Notes: generated from the sequence alone by a model not told the origin. A stretch of 64,000 nucleotides of DNA from Thermoleophilia bacterium (GCA_017882585.1 JADGPF010000078.1:1-64000), one strand, 5' to 3'; positions 44,030 through 52,510 are shown, numbered from the stretch's first letter. Numbers and translations are program-made.

Positions 44030-44970
44030 TGAGCGACACGCGCCCTGCGGGAGTCGCCGCATCGGCCCGCAACGTGGTCAAGCGCTACGGACGGCGGCTG
44101 GCGGTCGATGGCATCAGCTTCGACATCGCCGTGGGTCAGTGCTTCGGTCTGCTCGGCCCCAACGGAGCCGGCAAATCGACGACGATGCGCATGATGTCCT
44201 GCCTGACTTCCCGCGACGGCGGCGACCTGCAGGTACTCGGGCGCGACCCCGATCGTGAGCCGCGGGCACTCAAGCAACGGCTCGGTGTCGTCGCCCAAGA
44301 CATCAACCTCGATCTCGAGCTGACCGTCCGCGAGAACCTGTTGATCTACGCGCGCTACTTTGCGCTCTCCCGGACCGATGCGCATCGTCGTGCCGCCACG
44401 CTGCTGGAGTTCGTTCAGCTCACCGAGCGCAGCGATGAGGCCGTCGAGCGGTTGTCCGGGGGCATGCAGCGCCGCCTGCAGATCGCGCGCGCCCTGATCA
44501 ACGAACCCGAGCTCATCCTGCTCGACGAGCCAACGACCGGACTCGATCCTCAGGCGCGTCACGCCGTCTGGGACCGACTTCGCCAGTTGCGCCAGCGCGG
44601 TGCAACATTGGTACTGACCACCCATTACATGGATGAAGCCGAGCAGCTGTGCGACCGCATCGTGATTATGGACGAGGGCCGCATCATTCGCGACGGACCG
44701 CCCGCAGAGCTGGTACGGAGCGACGTCGGGCGCGAGGTGCTCGAGCTGCGCATGTCCTCCGAGAACCGGGCACGCCTCACCACGCTCAACATCCCGGATG
44801 CGACCGTTCAGATCGACGGCGACCTGGTCCAGATCGCGGGGCAGGACGCGGAGGCCCTGCACGAGCGGCTGCGCCGTGAGGGCATCGCGGGCGACCTGCA
44901 GTCAGCGCGCCGAGCGACGCTCGAAGACGTCTTCCTGCGGATCACCGGACGGCACCTGCGCGACGACTAG
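44029..44970 (+). CDS. ABC transporter ATP-binding protein (DrrA/NodI type) without a permease gene
   Basis: The 313-residue ATPase has Walker A GPNGAGKST, Q-loop VVAQDINLDLELT, signature LSGGMQRRL, Walker B LILLDEPTTGLDP and the switch His in TTHYMDEAEQLC. A C-terminal extension of about 90 residues is typical of DrrA/NodI-type exporters. The start shares a base with the flippase stop (TGATG; a GTG one codon earlier is possible). The partner permease normally follows, but here the next gene is convergent tatC. The permease must be elsewhere, or has been lost. Confidence 0.93.
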   Translation: MSDTRPAGVAASARNVVKRYGRRLAVDGISFDIAVGQCFGLLGPNGAGKSTTMRMMSCLTSRDGGDLQVLGRDPDREPRALKQRLGVVAQDINLDLELTVRENLLIYARYFALSRTDAHRRAATLLEFVQLTERSDEAVERLSGGMQRRLQIARALINEPELILLDEPTTGLDPQARHAVWDRLRQLRQRGATLVLTTHYMDEAEQLCDRIVIMDEGRIIRDGPPAELVRSDVGREVLELRMSSENRARLTTLNIPDATVQIDGDLVQIAGQDAEALHERLRREGIAGDLQSARRATLEDVFLRITGRHLRDD

Positions 44971-45797
44971 GCCGGTGGCGCCAGCGAGTCGTCAGATTGG
45001 TTTGGCGGCGTGCCCTCGAGCCACGCCCCGCGCTGCCAGACCAGCGGACGGCCGAACAACGACGCCAACCAGATGCCGATCACATACAGGCCGATCATCG
45101 GCATCATGATCAGCAACATGCTGAACGGGTCGCCGGTCGGCAAAAATGCTGCAATCGCTGCAATTCCGACGATAGCCAGTCGCCAGTGCTTGCGATACAT
45201 GGCGGGCGTGACGAGGCCCATCCGTGCAAACGCCGCCATCGCCAGCGGAACCTCAAAGGTCAGGCCCGCCATCAAGAGCAACGTGGCGACGAAGCCGAAG
45301 TAGTCTTGGGCGCGCACCTGGCTGGTGAACTGGCTGCCGCCGAAACCCAGGAAGAACCGCAGGGCGATCGGCAAGACGATGTAGTAGCCAAACAGCACGC
45401 CGCCGAGAAACAGCGCCGACACGGCCGCCACGACGGCGAGCATGCGGCGGCGGCTATGCCGCCCGACCGCGGGAATCACAAACGCATAGACCTGGTAGAG
45501 CCACACCGGCAGCGTGATCAGGATCGACGCCCACAGGCAGACTTCCATGATCGTGATGAATGGCTCGGTCGGGGCAAGCGTGATCAAGCCAAAGTGACGC
45601 TGTTCCGGAGGCAGCGGGCGGATCAGCAGGTGCAGGATCTCCGTACGGCGGACGTACGCCACGATGAAGGCGACGACCAGCGCGGCGATCGAGACGATCA
45701 GGCGGCGGCGGAGTTCGCTGAGATGGTCGACGATCGACAGTCGCTCATCGGGCGCCACCGTTCGCAGCCCGAGTGGCATGCGAAAACGTGAGTTCAT
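44967..45797 (-). CDS. tatC: Twin-arginine translocase subunit TatC
   Basis: The 276-residue six-helix membrane protein is the receptor of the Tat export system. The conserved block HLSELRRRLIVSI and the FxxP-type region LAPTEPFITIMEVCLWASIL are present, as are the SALFLGGVLFGYYIVLP and FLPTGDPFSMLLIMMPMIGLY segments. I start at ATG 45797. The C-terminus overlaps the ABC ATPase end by 4 nt (convergent). TatA/B is not encoded in the window. Confidence 0.95.
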   Translation of the reverse strand: MNSRFRMPLGLRTVAPDERLSIVDHLSELRRRLIVSIAALVVAFIVAYVRRTEILHLLIRPLPPEQRHFGLITLAPTEPFITIMEVCLWASILITLPVWLYQVYAFVIPAVGRHSRRRMLAVVAAVSALFLGGVLFGYYIVLPIALRFFLGFGGSQFTSQVRAQDYFGFVATLLLMAGLTFEVPLAMAAFARMGLVTPAMYRKHWRLAIVGIAAIAAFLPTGDPFSMLLIMMPMIGLYVIGIWLASLFGRPLVWQRGAWLEGTPPNQSDDSLAPPA

Positions 45798-46011
45798 CGG
45801 TTGCTCATGATGTGTGTGCCAGCAACGGCGCGCGCGACCCAAACGACGCTATCGGCACGAGGATCGAATGCAGGGCCAGGCCTCCAACGGTCGCGGCCGC
45901 GAGGTGTGCCGACAACGCAGCATAGGGTAGCCCGTGCGGGGCCCACAGACCAACGTGGGAATCGGCTGGTACTGTCGATCACGGTTACGAGGGACTACCT
46001 GACGAGGGCCG

Positions 46012-46296
46012 ATGACTTCCGATCCACAATCGGGCTACGTGATCCGCCAGATGCGCGACGCCATTCTGGATACGGATTTGAAATTAATGCAACTGATCAA
46101 CCAACGGCTCACCCTGGTCCGGCGTCTGCGCACGTACAAGGAAGACCAGGGCATCCCCTTCGTCGATCCCGAGCGCGAGCGCTGGATGCACCAGTACCTT
46201 CAGGGCGCCAACCGTGGTCCGCTCTCCGCGACGGGCCTGGACGCGATCTACGACCAAGTGCTTGAGCTGACCAAGCAGGAGACCGCCGACGATTAG
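46012..46296 (+). CDS. aroQ: Chorismate mutase, AroQ class
   Basis: The 94-residue all-helical monofunctional chorismate mutase converts chorismate to prephenate on the Phe/Tyr route. The long helix holding MRDAILDTDLKLMQLINQR, then VRRLRTYKEDQGIPFVDPERE, matches the AroQ layout of two active-site Arg/Lys clusters. The ATG follows GAGGGCC. It is divergent from tatC (214-bp gap with several weak -10-like elements, including TAGGGT at 45923-45928) and its stop overlaps the DUF151 gene end by 4 nt. Confidence 0.88.
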   Translation: MTSDPQSGYVIRQMRDAILDTDLKLMQLINQRLTLVRRLRTYKEDQGIPFVDPERERWMHQYLQGANRGPLSATGLDAIYDQVLELTKQETADD

Positions 46297-46775
46297 GCGG
46301 CGAAGTCGTCCGGCGTCACGTCGTCGAGGAATTCCTTAAAGCGCTCAACCACCTCGTCCGTGTCGTCGACGTCTTCGTCGAACTCGAGCGCGCTGTCCTC
46401 GATGACCTTGTCATCGACGAAGATCGGCGCGTCGACGCGGACCGCGAGCGCCAGGGCATCCGACGGGCGGGAATCGATCTCGATCTCGCCCGACTCCGCG
46501 CGGAGCGTGATGAGCGCCATGAACGTGTTGTCCCGCAGCTCGGTCACGGTGACCCTCGAGACTTCCGCGTTGAGCTGGCGCACCATGTCCGACAGCAGGT
46601 CGTGGGTCATCGGGCGCGGCGTCTCGACGCCTTGCAGCTTCATGAGGATGGCCGTCGCCTCGGTGCTGCCGATCCAGATGGGCAGGAACTTGTTCCCCGC
46701 CTGGGTCTTCAGGAGCACAATCGGCTGTTTGCCGACCATGTCGAAGCTCACACCGTAAATGCTCATCTCCTGCAC
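46293..46775 (-). CDS. DUF151 bifunctional nuclease-family protein
   Basis: The 160-residue protein of the BFN/DUF151 family shows its central motifs KQPIVLLKTQAGNKFLPIWIGSTEATAIL, RPMTHDLL and SRPSDALALAVRVDAPIFV, then an acidic C-terminal tail. Plant and archaeal members have nuclease activity; in actinobacteria and Thermotoga relatives the role is open. I choose GTG 46775 because GAGG lies 4 nt before it, while ATG 46766 has AGGAG directly abutting. It is convergent with the chorismate mutase gene. Confidence 0.9.
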   Translation of the reverse strand: MQEMSIYGVSFDMVGKQPIVLLKTQAGNKFLPIWIGSTEATAILMKLQGVETPRPMTHDLLSDMVRQLNAEVSRVTVTELRDNTFMALITLRAESGEIEIDSRPSDALALAVRVDAPIFVDDKVIEDSALEFDEDVDDTDEVVERFKEFLDDVTPDDFAA

Positions 46776-46909
46776 AACGCCTCGCTTTGATCGGTCCGTG
46801 GCAACCCTCCAGACCACCGGACTCATGATAATCCCACCGCACCGCACCGCGTCCGACACCCGTCACTACTCGCGGCGTGGCAGTCGGCATGGCCGTTCCC
46901 CTCACTGGT

Positions 46910-46918
46910 TGCTAGGAT
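46910..46918 (+). promoter_or_regulatory. Extended -10 TGCTAGGAT of tRNA-Ile
   Basis: TGCTAGGAT lies 18 nt before the tRNA. The identical nonamer precedes gyrB and a one-base variant precedes trxB, so it is likely the main extended -10 promoter form of this organism. Confidence 0.6.
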
Positions 46919-46936
46919 CGCCAACGCCGCGCGCGT

Positions 46937-47010
<74 letters not shown>

Positions 47011-47045
47011 CTCATTCGCGGTTCCACGGTCACCTCGGAGGCCGC

Positions 47046-47732
47046 ATGAACCACGCGGCGCAACCGCTGCCTTCCCGAGACGACAGCCGCCCGGAATCCG
47101 GCGCGCGGCGGCGTATCAGCGTGCTGCTCGTTGACGACTACGCGGTCGTCCGCGAGGGGCTCCGTCGCATCCTGTCCCAGCGCCGCGACATGGTCATCGT
47201 CGGCGAGGCGGCCGACGGCGACGAGGCGCTCGCATTGGTGAGCCGTCGACGACCCGACGTGGTCGTCATGGATGCCGGCCTGCCGGGCGTTGACGGATTC
47301 GAGGCGACCCGACGGATTTGTTCCGCCCATCCGGGGGTGCGGGTCGTAATGTTCGTCGACGGGATCGACGAAGAGACCGATCGGACGGCGCGGGCCAACG
47401 GAGCGACGGGAGTGCTGTGTAAAGACGCGGCGGCGGCGGCTGTCGCCACGGCGATCGCGCAGGTCGCCGCCGGTCGTCTGTATGCAGACCCCCGTGTCGA
47501 TCCCTCGGTTCTGGCCACCCGGGTTGCCCCGACACAACGCGTACTAAGCGGCCGTGAGCAGCAGATTCTTCAACTGCTGGCGGAAGGCTGCACGAACCGC
47601 GAAGTCGGCGAGCGGCTGGTACTCGGCAGCGAGACCGTCAAGACGCACGTCGCACACATCTTGACCAAACTCAAGGCCGGGCACCGCTCGCAGGCCGTGG
47701 CCATCGGCCTCCGCGACGGGCTGATCCGCTAA
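47046..47732 (+). CDS. NarL/FixJ-family response regulator
   Basis: The 228-residue regulator has a receiver domain (about 24-140) with Asp30/Asp31 (VLLVDDY), phosphoacceptor Asp76 (VVMDAGLPG) and Lys125 (LCKDA), and a LuxR-type helix-turn-helix (about 165-225: LSGREQQILQLLAEGCTNRE, then GSETVKTHVAHILTKL). The conserved switch Ser/Thr position reads Phe (VMFVDGID), which is unusual and could weaken phospho-signalling. No kinase gene is adjacent, so it is an orphan. It lies 35 nt after the tRNA and may be co-transcribed. Confidence 0.93.
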   Translation: MNHAAQPLPSRDDSRPESGARRRISVLLVDDYAVVREGLRRILSQRRDMVIVGEAADGDEALALVSRRRPDVVVMDAGLPGVDGFEATRRICSAHPGVRVVMFVDGIDEETDRTARANGATGVLCKDAAAAAVATAIAQVAAGRLYADPRVDPSVLATRVAPTQRVLSGREQQILQLLAEGCTNREVGERLVLGSETVKTHVAHILTKLKAGHRSQAVAIGLRDGLIR

Positions 47733-47756
47733 CGGACAGACGTACCGCGCGCACCA

Positions 47757-48626
47757 TTAGCGGGCCACCGCGCCCAGGCGCGCCAGCGCGGCCTGCAGGG
47801 CCTGCTCGCTGGCGAACCGTAACTCGACCACGACGTCGCCGCGGGCTGAGGCCCGTACACGTACCGGCGCGTCGAACGCTGCCGTGAAGGCGTCGATCGC
47901 CTCGTCGGCGACGGACAGGGGTTGCCTGGACGCCGCTGGCCGGGCCTGCTGCGCGGAGCGACGCGCCAACTGCTCGGTCTGCCGCACGGTCAGGCCATCG
48001 CGGCGGACGCGCTCGGCAAGTAGGCGCTGGGCGCGGGGGCCATCGGCCATCAGGATCGCGCGGCCATGCCCCTCCGACAGCTCGCCGCGATCGATCATGT
48101 CCTGAATTTCCTCGGGGAGCTCAAGCAGGCGGATCAGGTTTGACACCGCCGGTCGGGATCGGCCAAGGCGAGTGGCGACATCCTGGTGCGTTTGGCCGAA
48201 GTCCTCGATCAGCGTCGCGCAGGCCTGCGCGACTTCGATCGGCGAGAGGTCCTCGCGCAGCATGTTCTCGACAAGTGCCAGCTCAAGTCGGTCGCCGAGG
48301 TCGGCATCACGGACGATCGCCGGGATCTGACCCAGTCCCGCCCGGCCCGCCGCCCGCCAGCGACGCTCCCCGGCGATCAGCTCGTAGCCGCCCGCCTCGC
48401 GCGGACGCACAACGATCGGCTGGACCACGCCATGGCGCTGGATGGATGCAGCAAGGGCATTCAGGGCGTCGTCGTCGATCCGCTGCCGAGGCTGGTGCGG
48501 GTTCGGATGCACCTCGTCTGTCGCCAGCGAGCGCAACGTTTCGTCGGCGACGATGGCGGCCGCCTGATCGCCAAGCAGCGACGCCAGACCGCGACCCAGG
48601 CGGCGACGATCAGGGGAATCAGCCAC
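47757..48626 (-). CDS. parB: Chromosome-partitioning protein ParB
   Basis: The 289-residue ParB/Spo0J binds parS, spreads by CTP-dependent clamping and stimulates ParA. The N-terminal peptide RRRLGRGLASLLG contacts ParA, the CTPase motifs are HPNPHQPRQ and IAGERRWRA plus LVENMLREDLSPIE, and a helix-turn-helix is near LGRSRPAVSNLIRLL; the C-terminal dimer domain follows. I start at GTG 48626, which has GGAGG 9 nt upstream and overlaps the ParA stop; the frame runs open to 48794 without support. Confidence 0.95.
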   Translation of the reverse strand: MADSPDRRRLGRGLASLLGDQAAAIVADETLRSLATDEVHPNPHQPRQRIDDDALNALAASIQRHGVVQPIVVRPREAGGYELIAGERRWRAAGRAGLGQIPAIVRDADLGDRLELALVENMLREDLSPIEVAQACATLIEDFGQTHQDVATRLGRSRPAVSNLIRLLELPEEIQDMIDRGELSEGHGRAILMADGPRAQRLLAERVRRDGLTVRQTEQLARRSAQQARPAASRQPLSVADEAIDAFTAAFDAPVRVRASARGDVVVELRFASEQALQAALARLGAVAR

Positions 48627-49371
48627 GGGCAACAACCTCCTTCGCGACATCGACATATGCCTGCGCACCGGCACAATTTGGGTCGTAGCGTGTGACGGGC
48701 TCGCCGTATGAGGGAGCCTCAGTGATGCGAACGTTGCGCGGCACCACGGTGGCAAATACCGCATCAGGGAAGTGGCGGCGCACTTCCGCAACAACGTCGC
48801 CGCTGACCCGAGTCCGGCTGTCGTGCATCGTCAGCAACAACCCTCCCAGCCCGAGCCGCGGGTTCAGGTGCGTTCGTACGCCGATGATCGTGTCCATCAG
48901 GCGCGACAGCCCCTCCAGCGCGTAGTACTCGCACTGGACGGGGATGATCAGGCGATCCGCCGCGGTCAGCGCATTGACCGCCAGGAGATCGAGCGATGGC
49001 GGACAGTCGATGACGATGTAGTCATACTCGTCACGAACCTCCGCCACGGCATGCTCGAGGATGCGCTCCCGCCCGTCGCGCCCCGGAAGCTCGACTGCGG
49101 CGCTCGAGAGGTCAGGATGCGACCGGACGATGTCGAGGTTCGCGACCTTGGTGGCCCGAATGGCAGCACGCAGGGGAGCCCCGTCGAGGATGACGTCGGC
49201 GATCGTCGGGCCGTCGTCGCCCCGAAACCCGAGCCCGCTCGACGCATTCGCCTGCGGATCGAGGTCGACGAGCAGTACGCGGAATCCCATGTCGGCAAGG
49301 CATGCGGCGACGTTGACGGTCGTTGTCGTCTTACCGACACCGCCCTTCTGGTTGGCCACGGCGTAAATCAC
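48619..49371 (-). CDS. parA: Chromosome-partitioning ATPase ParA
   Basis: The 250-residue Walker-type ATPase (deviant Walker A QKGGVGKTTT, Walker A' LLVDLDPQANAS, Walker B YIVIDCPPSLDLL) lacks an N-terminal DNA-binding extension, so it is a Soj-type ParA. Its dynamic DNA binding moves origin regions marked by ParB. GTG 49371 overlaps the rsmG stop (GTGA), and its stop overlaps the parB start, so rsmG-parA-parB is one unit. Confidence 0.96.
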   Translation of the reverse strand: MIYAVANQKGGVGKTTTTVNVAACLADMGFRVLLVDLDPQANASSGLGFRGDDGPTIADVILDGAPLRAAIRATKVANLDIVRSHPDLSSAAVELPGRDGRERILEHAVAEVRDEYDYIVIDCPPSLDLLAVNALTAADRLIIPVQCEYYALEGLSRLMDTIIGVRTHLNPRLGLGGLLLTMHDSRTRVSGDVVAEVRRHFPDAVFATVVPRNVRITEAPSYGEPVTRYDPNCAGAQAYVDVAKEVVARG

Positions 49372-50093
49372 CGCTCACCCTTCGGGCCAACCGGCGCGAT
49401 CAGCGGGCGCGACGTCGCACGCCCGGGCCGTCGCGGAAACCGATGGGGAGTCGGGTCGACCTTGCGGAACGTCAGAATGCGGCGCCGTGCACCGGGAAAG
49501 GGGTCTACCCGGTGCGCAACCGGGGCGGCGAGGCCCACGAGCTCGGCGGCGGCGCTCGCCGACGCGTCGTCGGCCTGGGCCTCGGAGGTCCACAGCACGA
49601 GATGGCCGCCCAATGCCACGAGGGGCGCGGCCAATTCGATCGTCGGAACGACGGGCGCGACCGCTCGCGCGGTGACCGTGGTGTGCGTCTCGCGCTCGCG
49701 CACCGCGAACGACTCGGATCGATCAGCCACGACCCGAACGTTACGCAGATCAACGGACGCCCTGGTGAGCCATTCCGCCTTGCGGCGCTCGCTTTCCAGC
49801 AAGGTCACGGCGATGTCGGGACGCACCATTGCGATCACCAATCCCGGGAACCCCCCGCCACTACCGAGGTCCACCAGCGTCGGCCCGGCGAGCTCGGGGA
49901 CCGTCAGTCCGGCAAGCGAATCGGCAAGGTGCCGCTCGACGGCTTCGGCGACATCCTCGATCGCGGTCAGGTTCTGCGGCTCGTGCAAGACGCGGTCGAT
50001 CAGCGCGACCAGGTGGCCCGCCTGGTCGAGCGACACCTCCAGCCCCATCGACGATGCCAGGTCTGCGACCTGGCGCGCCGGCCCATGTTTCAC
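49368..50093 (-). CDS. rsmG: 16S rRNA m7G527 methyltransferase RsmG
   Basis: The 241-residue SAM-dependent methyltransferase modifies G527 of 16S rRNA. Motif I is VDLGSGGGFPGLV, followed by VTLLESERRKAEWL and the ARAVAPV motif typical of RsmG/GidB. The C-terminus has a longer Pro/Arg-rich tail than usual. The start codon GTG lies inside the parS site; the codon two positions earlier reads ACG where other species have ATG (an MFHVKH-type start). It lies between jag and parA, as in many bacteria. Confidence 0.93.
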   Translation of the reverse strand: MKHGPARQVADLASSMGLEVSLDQAGHLVALIDRVLHEPQNLTAIEDVAEAVERHLADSLAGLTVPELAGPTLVDLGSGGGFPGLVIAMVRPDIAVTLLESERRKAEWLTRASVDLRNVRVVADRSESFAVRERETHTTVTARAVAPVVPTIELAAPLVALGGHLVLWTSEAQADDASASAAAELVGLAAPVAHRVDPFPGARRRILTFRKVDPTPHRFPRRPGRATSRPLIAPVGPKGER

Positions 50094-50101
50094 GTGAAAC
50101 G
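50086..50101. promoter_or_regulatory. parS centromere site
   Basis: TGTTTCACGTGAAACG matches the bacterial parS consensus (TGTTTCACGTGAAACA) at 15 of 16 positions, with a perfect 14-bp palindromic core. It overlaps the rsmG start codon and lies about 1.5 kb from parB. It is the only clear copy I see in the window. Confidence 0.93.
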
Positions 50102-50106
50102 TCCGG

Positions 50107-50583
50107 CTAGTCGGCGGGCTCGACGACGATGCGCCGGCGCGGTTCGTCGCCTTCGCTCCTCGTCACGACGTCGGTGCGATCCTTGAGGGCCATGTGCACG
50201 ATGCGCCGGTCGTGGGGCGTCATGGCGTCAAGCTCGATCTCTTCGCCGAATTCGACGGCCTCGGCGGCGGCCCGATCCGCCAATGCGATGAGGGCGGCCT
50301 CGCGACGGGCACGGTATCCGCCGGCGTCCAGGAAGACGCGGTATCGGCCCCCACCTTCGGCGCGGCTCACAATCTGGGACGCGAGGTACTGGAGCGCATC
50401 GATGACGGCCCCGCCACGCCCGACGAGCGCGTCGGCGCCGTCGCCGTCCATCGTGGCCGCAATCTCGCCATCATCGCCGCTGGCCACGTGCACCCCGCAC
50501 GCCACGCCGAACCCCGTCGCAACCTTCTCGAGAACCTCTACGAGGGCCTTGCCGCCGGGAGTCAGCTCCTGATCGGTACCCAT
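50107..50583 (-). CDS. jag: Jag/KhpB-type KH-R3H RNA-binding protein
   Basis: The 158-residue protein has a KH-like domain (about 30-90, GDGADALVGRGGAVIDALQYL) and an R3H domain (about 92-155, with MTPHDRRIVHMALKD). The N-terminal Jag domain found in firmicutes is absent. It lies 6 nt behind yidC in the conserved rpmH-rnpA-yidD-yidC-jag string. The family binds RNA and affects cell elongation in Gram-positive bacteria. Confidence 0.92.
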   Translation of the reverse strand: MGTDQELTPGGKALVEVLEKVATGFGVACGVHVASGDDGEIAATMDGDGADALVGRGGAVIDALQYLASQIVSRAEGGGRYRVFLDAGGYRARREAALIALADRAAAEAVEFGEEIELDAMTPHDRRIVHMALKDRTDVVTRSEGDEPRRRIVVEPAD

Positions 50584-50589
50584 GTCCGC

Positions 50590-51576
50590 TTACCTGCGCT
50601 TCTTCGGCTGTCGACGTTGCTTGTTCTGCCCGCTCGGGCCCCCGCGCTGACGTGGTTTGCGCCGCGGTTGGCTGCCCTGAGATCGGGGGGCCGAGGCGGC
50701 TGGAGCCGGGGCTTCCTCGACGGTGTCGTCCTCCACGTCAGCGATCGCGGTAACGTCTTCGGCGTCCGGGACCGCGGTGTCCGTGGTCTCGGACGCAAGC
50801 TCCAGCGGCGATGCGTCGTCGTCGACCGGGCCCTCCAGCACCACCTGCTCGGCCTTTGGCGCGGTCCGGGACGATCGCGAGGTCGACGGCCGGTCCTCCT
50901 CCTTCAGATGCAAGCCGATGCGGTGCTTGATGATCAACATCTGGCCGGCGGTCCACATGTTGGTAGTGACCCAGTAGATCGCCAAGCCTGCGGGAAACGG
51001 AAACTGGAACGCAAATAACACGATCGGGATCGGGATCAGCCGCATGATCCGGCGCTGGAGATCGGGGGTCTGCGGCTCGAACGAGAGCTCGGTTGACAGC
51101 AACTGTGAACCGCCGTAGACGATCGCCAGGATGATGGCCGATGACGTCGGCAGGCTGCTGACGTGGTGGGTGATGTTCGGAATGATGTGCATGAACGACA
51201 AATCCGAGTTCGTTCCCGCGGAATTCGAGAACCGCTTCAGGCCGTAGTAGAGGCCAAGGAACACCGGGATCTGTGCGACCAGGGGAAGGCATGACGCGAA
51301 CGGGTTGGCGTTGTTCTCCTGGTAGAGCCGCATCAGCTCTTCCTGCTGCTTCTTCTTGTCACCCTTGTACTTGCGCTGCATCTCCTTGATCTGTGGCGCA
51401 AGCACCTGCATCTGGCGCATCGAGCGGTACTGCTTGATGACCAGCGGGAGCAGCGCGGCGCGGATCAACAGCGTGAGCACCACGATCGACCACCCATAGC
51501 TCAGGTAGAGGTCGTTGTGCAGGTGGTTGAGGATCCACAGGACTGCGGTTTCGAGCGGATTGAGCGGATTGATCAC
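50590..51576 (-). CDS. yidC: Membrane protein insertase YidC (short Oxa1-type)
   Basis: The 328-residue insertase has five helices and no large periplasmic domain, as in Gram-positive bacteria. WSIVVLTLLIRAALLPLVIKQYRSMRQMQ carries the hydrophilic-groove Arg in the first helix. The coiled-coil loop EMQRKYKGDKKKQQEELM follows, then NPFASCLPLVAQIPVFLGLYYGLK. A Lys/Arg-rich tail of about 100 residues, probably ribosome-binding, ends the protein. Its start overlaps yidD (ATGA). Confidence 0.95.
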   Translation of the reverse strand: MINPLNPLETAVLWILNHLHNDLYLSYGWSIVVLTLLIRAALLPLVIKQYRSMRQMQVLAPQIKEMQRKYKGDKKKQQEELMRLYQENNANPFASCLPLVAQIPVFLGLYYGLKRFSNSAGTNSDLSFMHIIPNITHHVSSLPTSSAIILAIVYGGSQLLSTELSFEPQTPDLQRRIMRLIPIPIVLFAFQFPFPAGLAIYWVTTNMWTAGQMLIIKHRIGLHLKEEDRPSTSRSSRTAPKAEQVVLEGPVDDDASPLELASETTDTAVPDAEDVTAIADVEDDTVEEAPAPAASAPRSQGSQPRRKPRQRGGPSGQNKQRRQPKKRR

Positions 51577-51830
51577 GAGCGACTCCGGAACACCCGCTGC
51601 TCAGCTGGGTAGTCAACCCCGCCGGCGCTCCAGGGATTACAGCGCAGCAGCCGCCACGCGGCCAACACAACGCCCCGCGTCACTCCGTACTGGCGGACCG
51701 CGCCAACCGCGTACTCGGAACAGGTTGGGTGGTACTTGCAGCGACGGCCGAACATCGGCGAGATCACCCGCTGGTAGGCCCGAATCGGTGCAATCGCGAT
51801 TCGTTGGGCTGGAACGTCGGTCGCCTTCAT
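51573..51830 (-). CDS. yidD: Membrane protein insertion efficiency factor YidD
   Basis: The 85-residue YidD has the conserved cysteines in CKYHPTCSEYA and RCNPWSAGGVD. It assists YidC-dependent insertion at the inner face of the membrane. It sits between rnpA and yidC with overlaps at both ends, the standard arrangement. Confidence 0.95.
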   Translation of the reverse strand: MKATDVPAQRIAIAPIRAYQRVISPMFGRRCKYHPTCSEYAVGAVRQYGVTRGVVLAAWRLLRCNPWSAGGVDYPAEQRVFRSRS

Positions 51831-52240
51831 GCGACGTCGGGCTGACGCGGTTCCGGCGCCGTCGCGCTGATCGCTCGTGCCAGCAGTTCGCCGAGACGGG
51901 CCCCGAGTGCGGCCGACCCGTGCTCATCCACATACGCCGCGCATCCGGCCCGGGCGATCACGACCACGTCGAGCCGCGCGGGAACCGTCGCGGCGACCCT
52001 CGCGAACTCCTCGCGCAATACACGCTTGACACGATTGCGCGTCACGGCATCTCCGACCTTGCGCGACACAGACAGGCCCAGGCGGGCCGGCGCTTCGTCG
52101 TCGGCATCTTCACGTGGAAAGGCATACACCACAAGATGACGTCCGGCCGCGGACCGACCGCTCCGATACACGGCGTCGAAATCACGCGAACGGCTGATGC
52201 GTCCTCGACGACCTCGCGCCGGTCGCTCGGCTGACGACAT
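51827..52240 (-). CDS. rnpA: Ribonuclease P protein component RnpA
   Basis: The 137-residue basic protein subunit of RNase P matures tRNA 5' ends. The signature is the RNR block SVSRKVGDAVTRNRVKRVLREEF, preceded by SRDFDAVYRSGRSA. I start at ATG 52240, 10 nt downstream of the rpmH stop; the frame extends to 52282 but that part overlaps rpmH. Its stop overlaps yidD. Confidence 0.93.
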   Translation of the reverse strand: MSSAERPARGRRGRISRSRDFDAVYRSGRSAAGRHLVVYAFPREDADDEAPARLGLSVSRKVGDAVTRNRVKRVLREEFARVAATVPARLDVVVIARAGCAAYVDEHGSAALGARLGELLARAISATAPEPRQPDVA

Positions 52241-52250
52241 CGCGGGTACG

Positions 52251-52385
52251 TCAGGCCGAGATCCGCGCGCGGCCCTTTGCACGGCGGCGCTTCAGGATTG
52301 CCCGACCGGCACGAGTGCTCATGCGCTTACGAAAACCGTGGGTCTTCTTGCGCTTACGCTTGTTTGGCTGGTATGTGCGCTTCAC
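52251..52385 (-). CDS. rpmH: 50S ribosomal protein L34
   Basis: The 44-residue very basic protein reads [20 protein letters not shown] and ends GRARISA, a textbook L34. It begins at GTG 52385 and has an AAGGAG ribosome-binding site 11 nt upstream. It heads the rpmH-rnpA-yidD-yidC-jag string at the origin. Confidence 0.97.
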   Translation of the reverse strand: MKRTYQPNKRKRKKTHGFRKRMSTRAGRAILKRRRAKGRARISA

Positions 52386-52462
52386 GGGCCGTTCTGCTCC
52401 TTGGCCTCAGCCGCGGCGGTCTGAGGGCGGACCACAGCGCGCCCCGGTTTCTCGGGTCAGGA

Positions 52463-52471
52463 ATGATACCA
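52463..52471 (-). promoter_or_regulatory. rpmH extended -10 (TGGTATCAT)
   Basis: On the minus strand TGGTATCAT lies about 78 nt upstream of the rpmH start. The TG dinucleotide makes it an extended -10. No good -35 is found. The first DnaA-box cluster is about 40 bp farther upstream, so DnaA might influence rpmH expression. Confidence 0.4.
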
Positions 52472-52510
52472 GGAGGCGCCGTGTCGGGGGCTCGTGACGT
52501 TTTCCCCATG

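Noticed and set aside
46838-46856. Short tandem CGCAC-like repeats in the gap before tRNA-Ile
   Set aside because: Only about three imperfect copies of a GC-rich pentamer; not a meaningful repeat array.
52108-52127. A second parS-like string (TTCACGTGGAAA) within rnpA
   Set aside because: Several mismatches including in the palindromic arms; it is explained by coding sequence.
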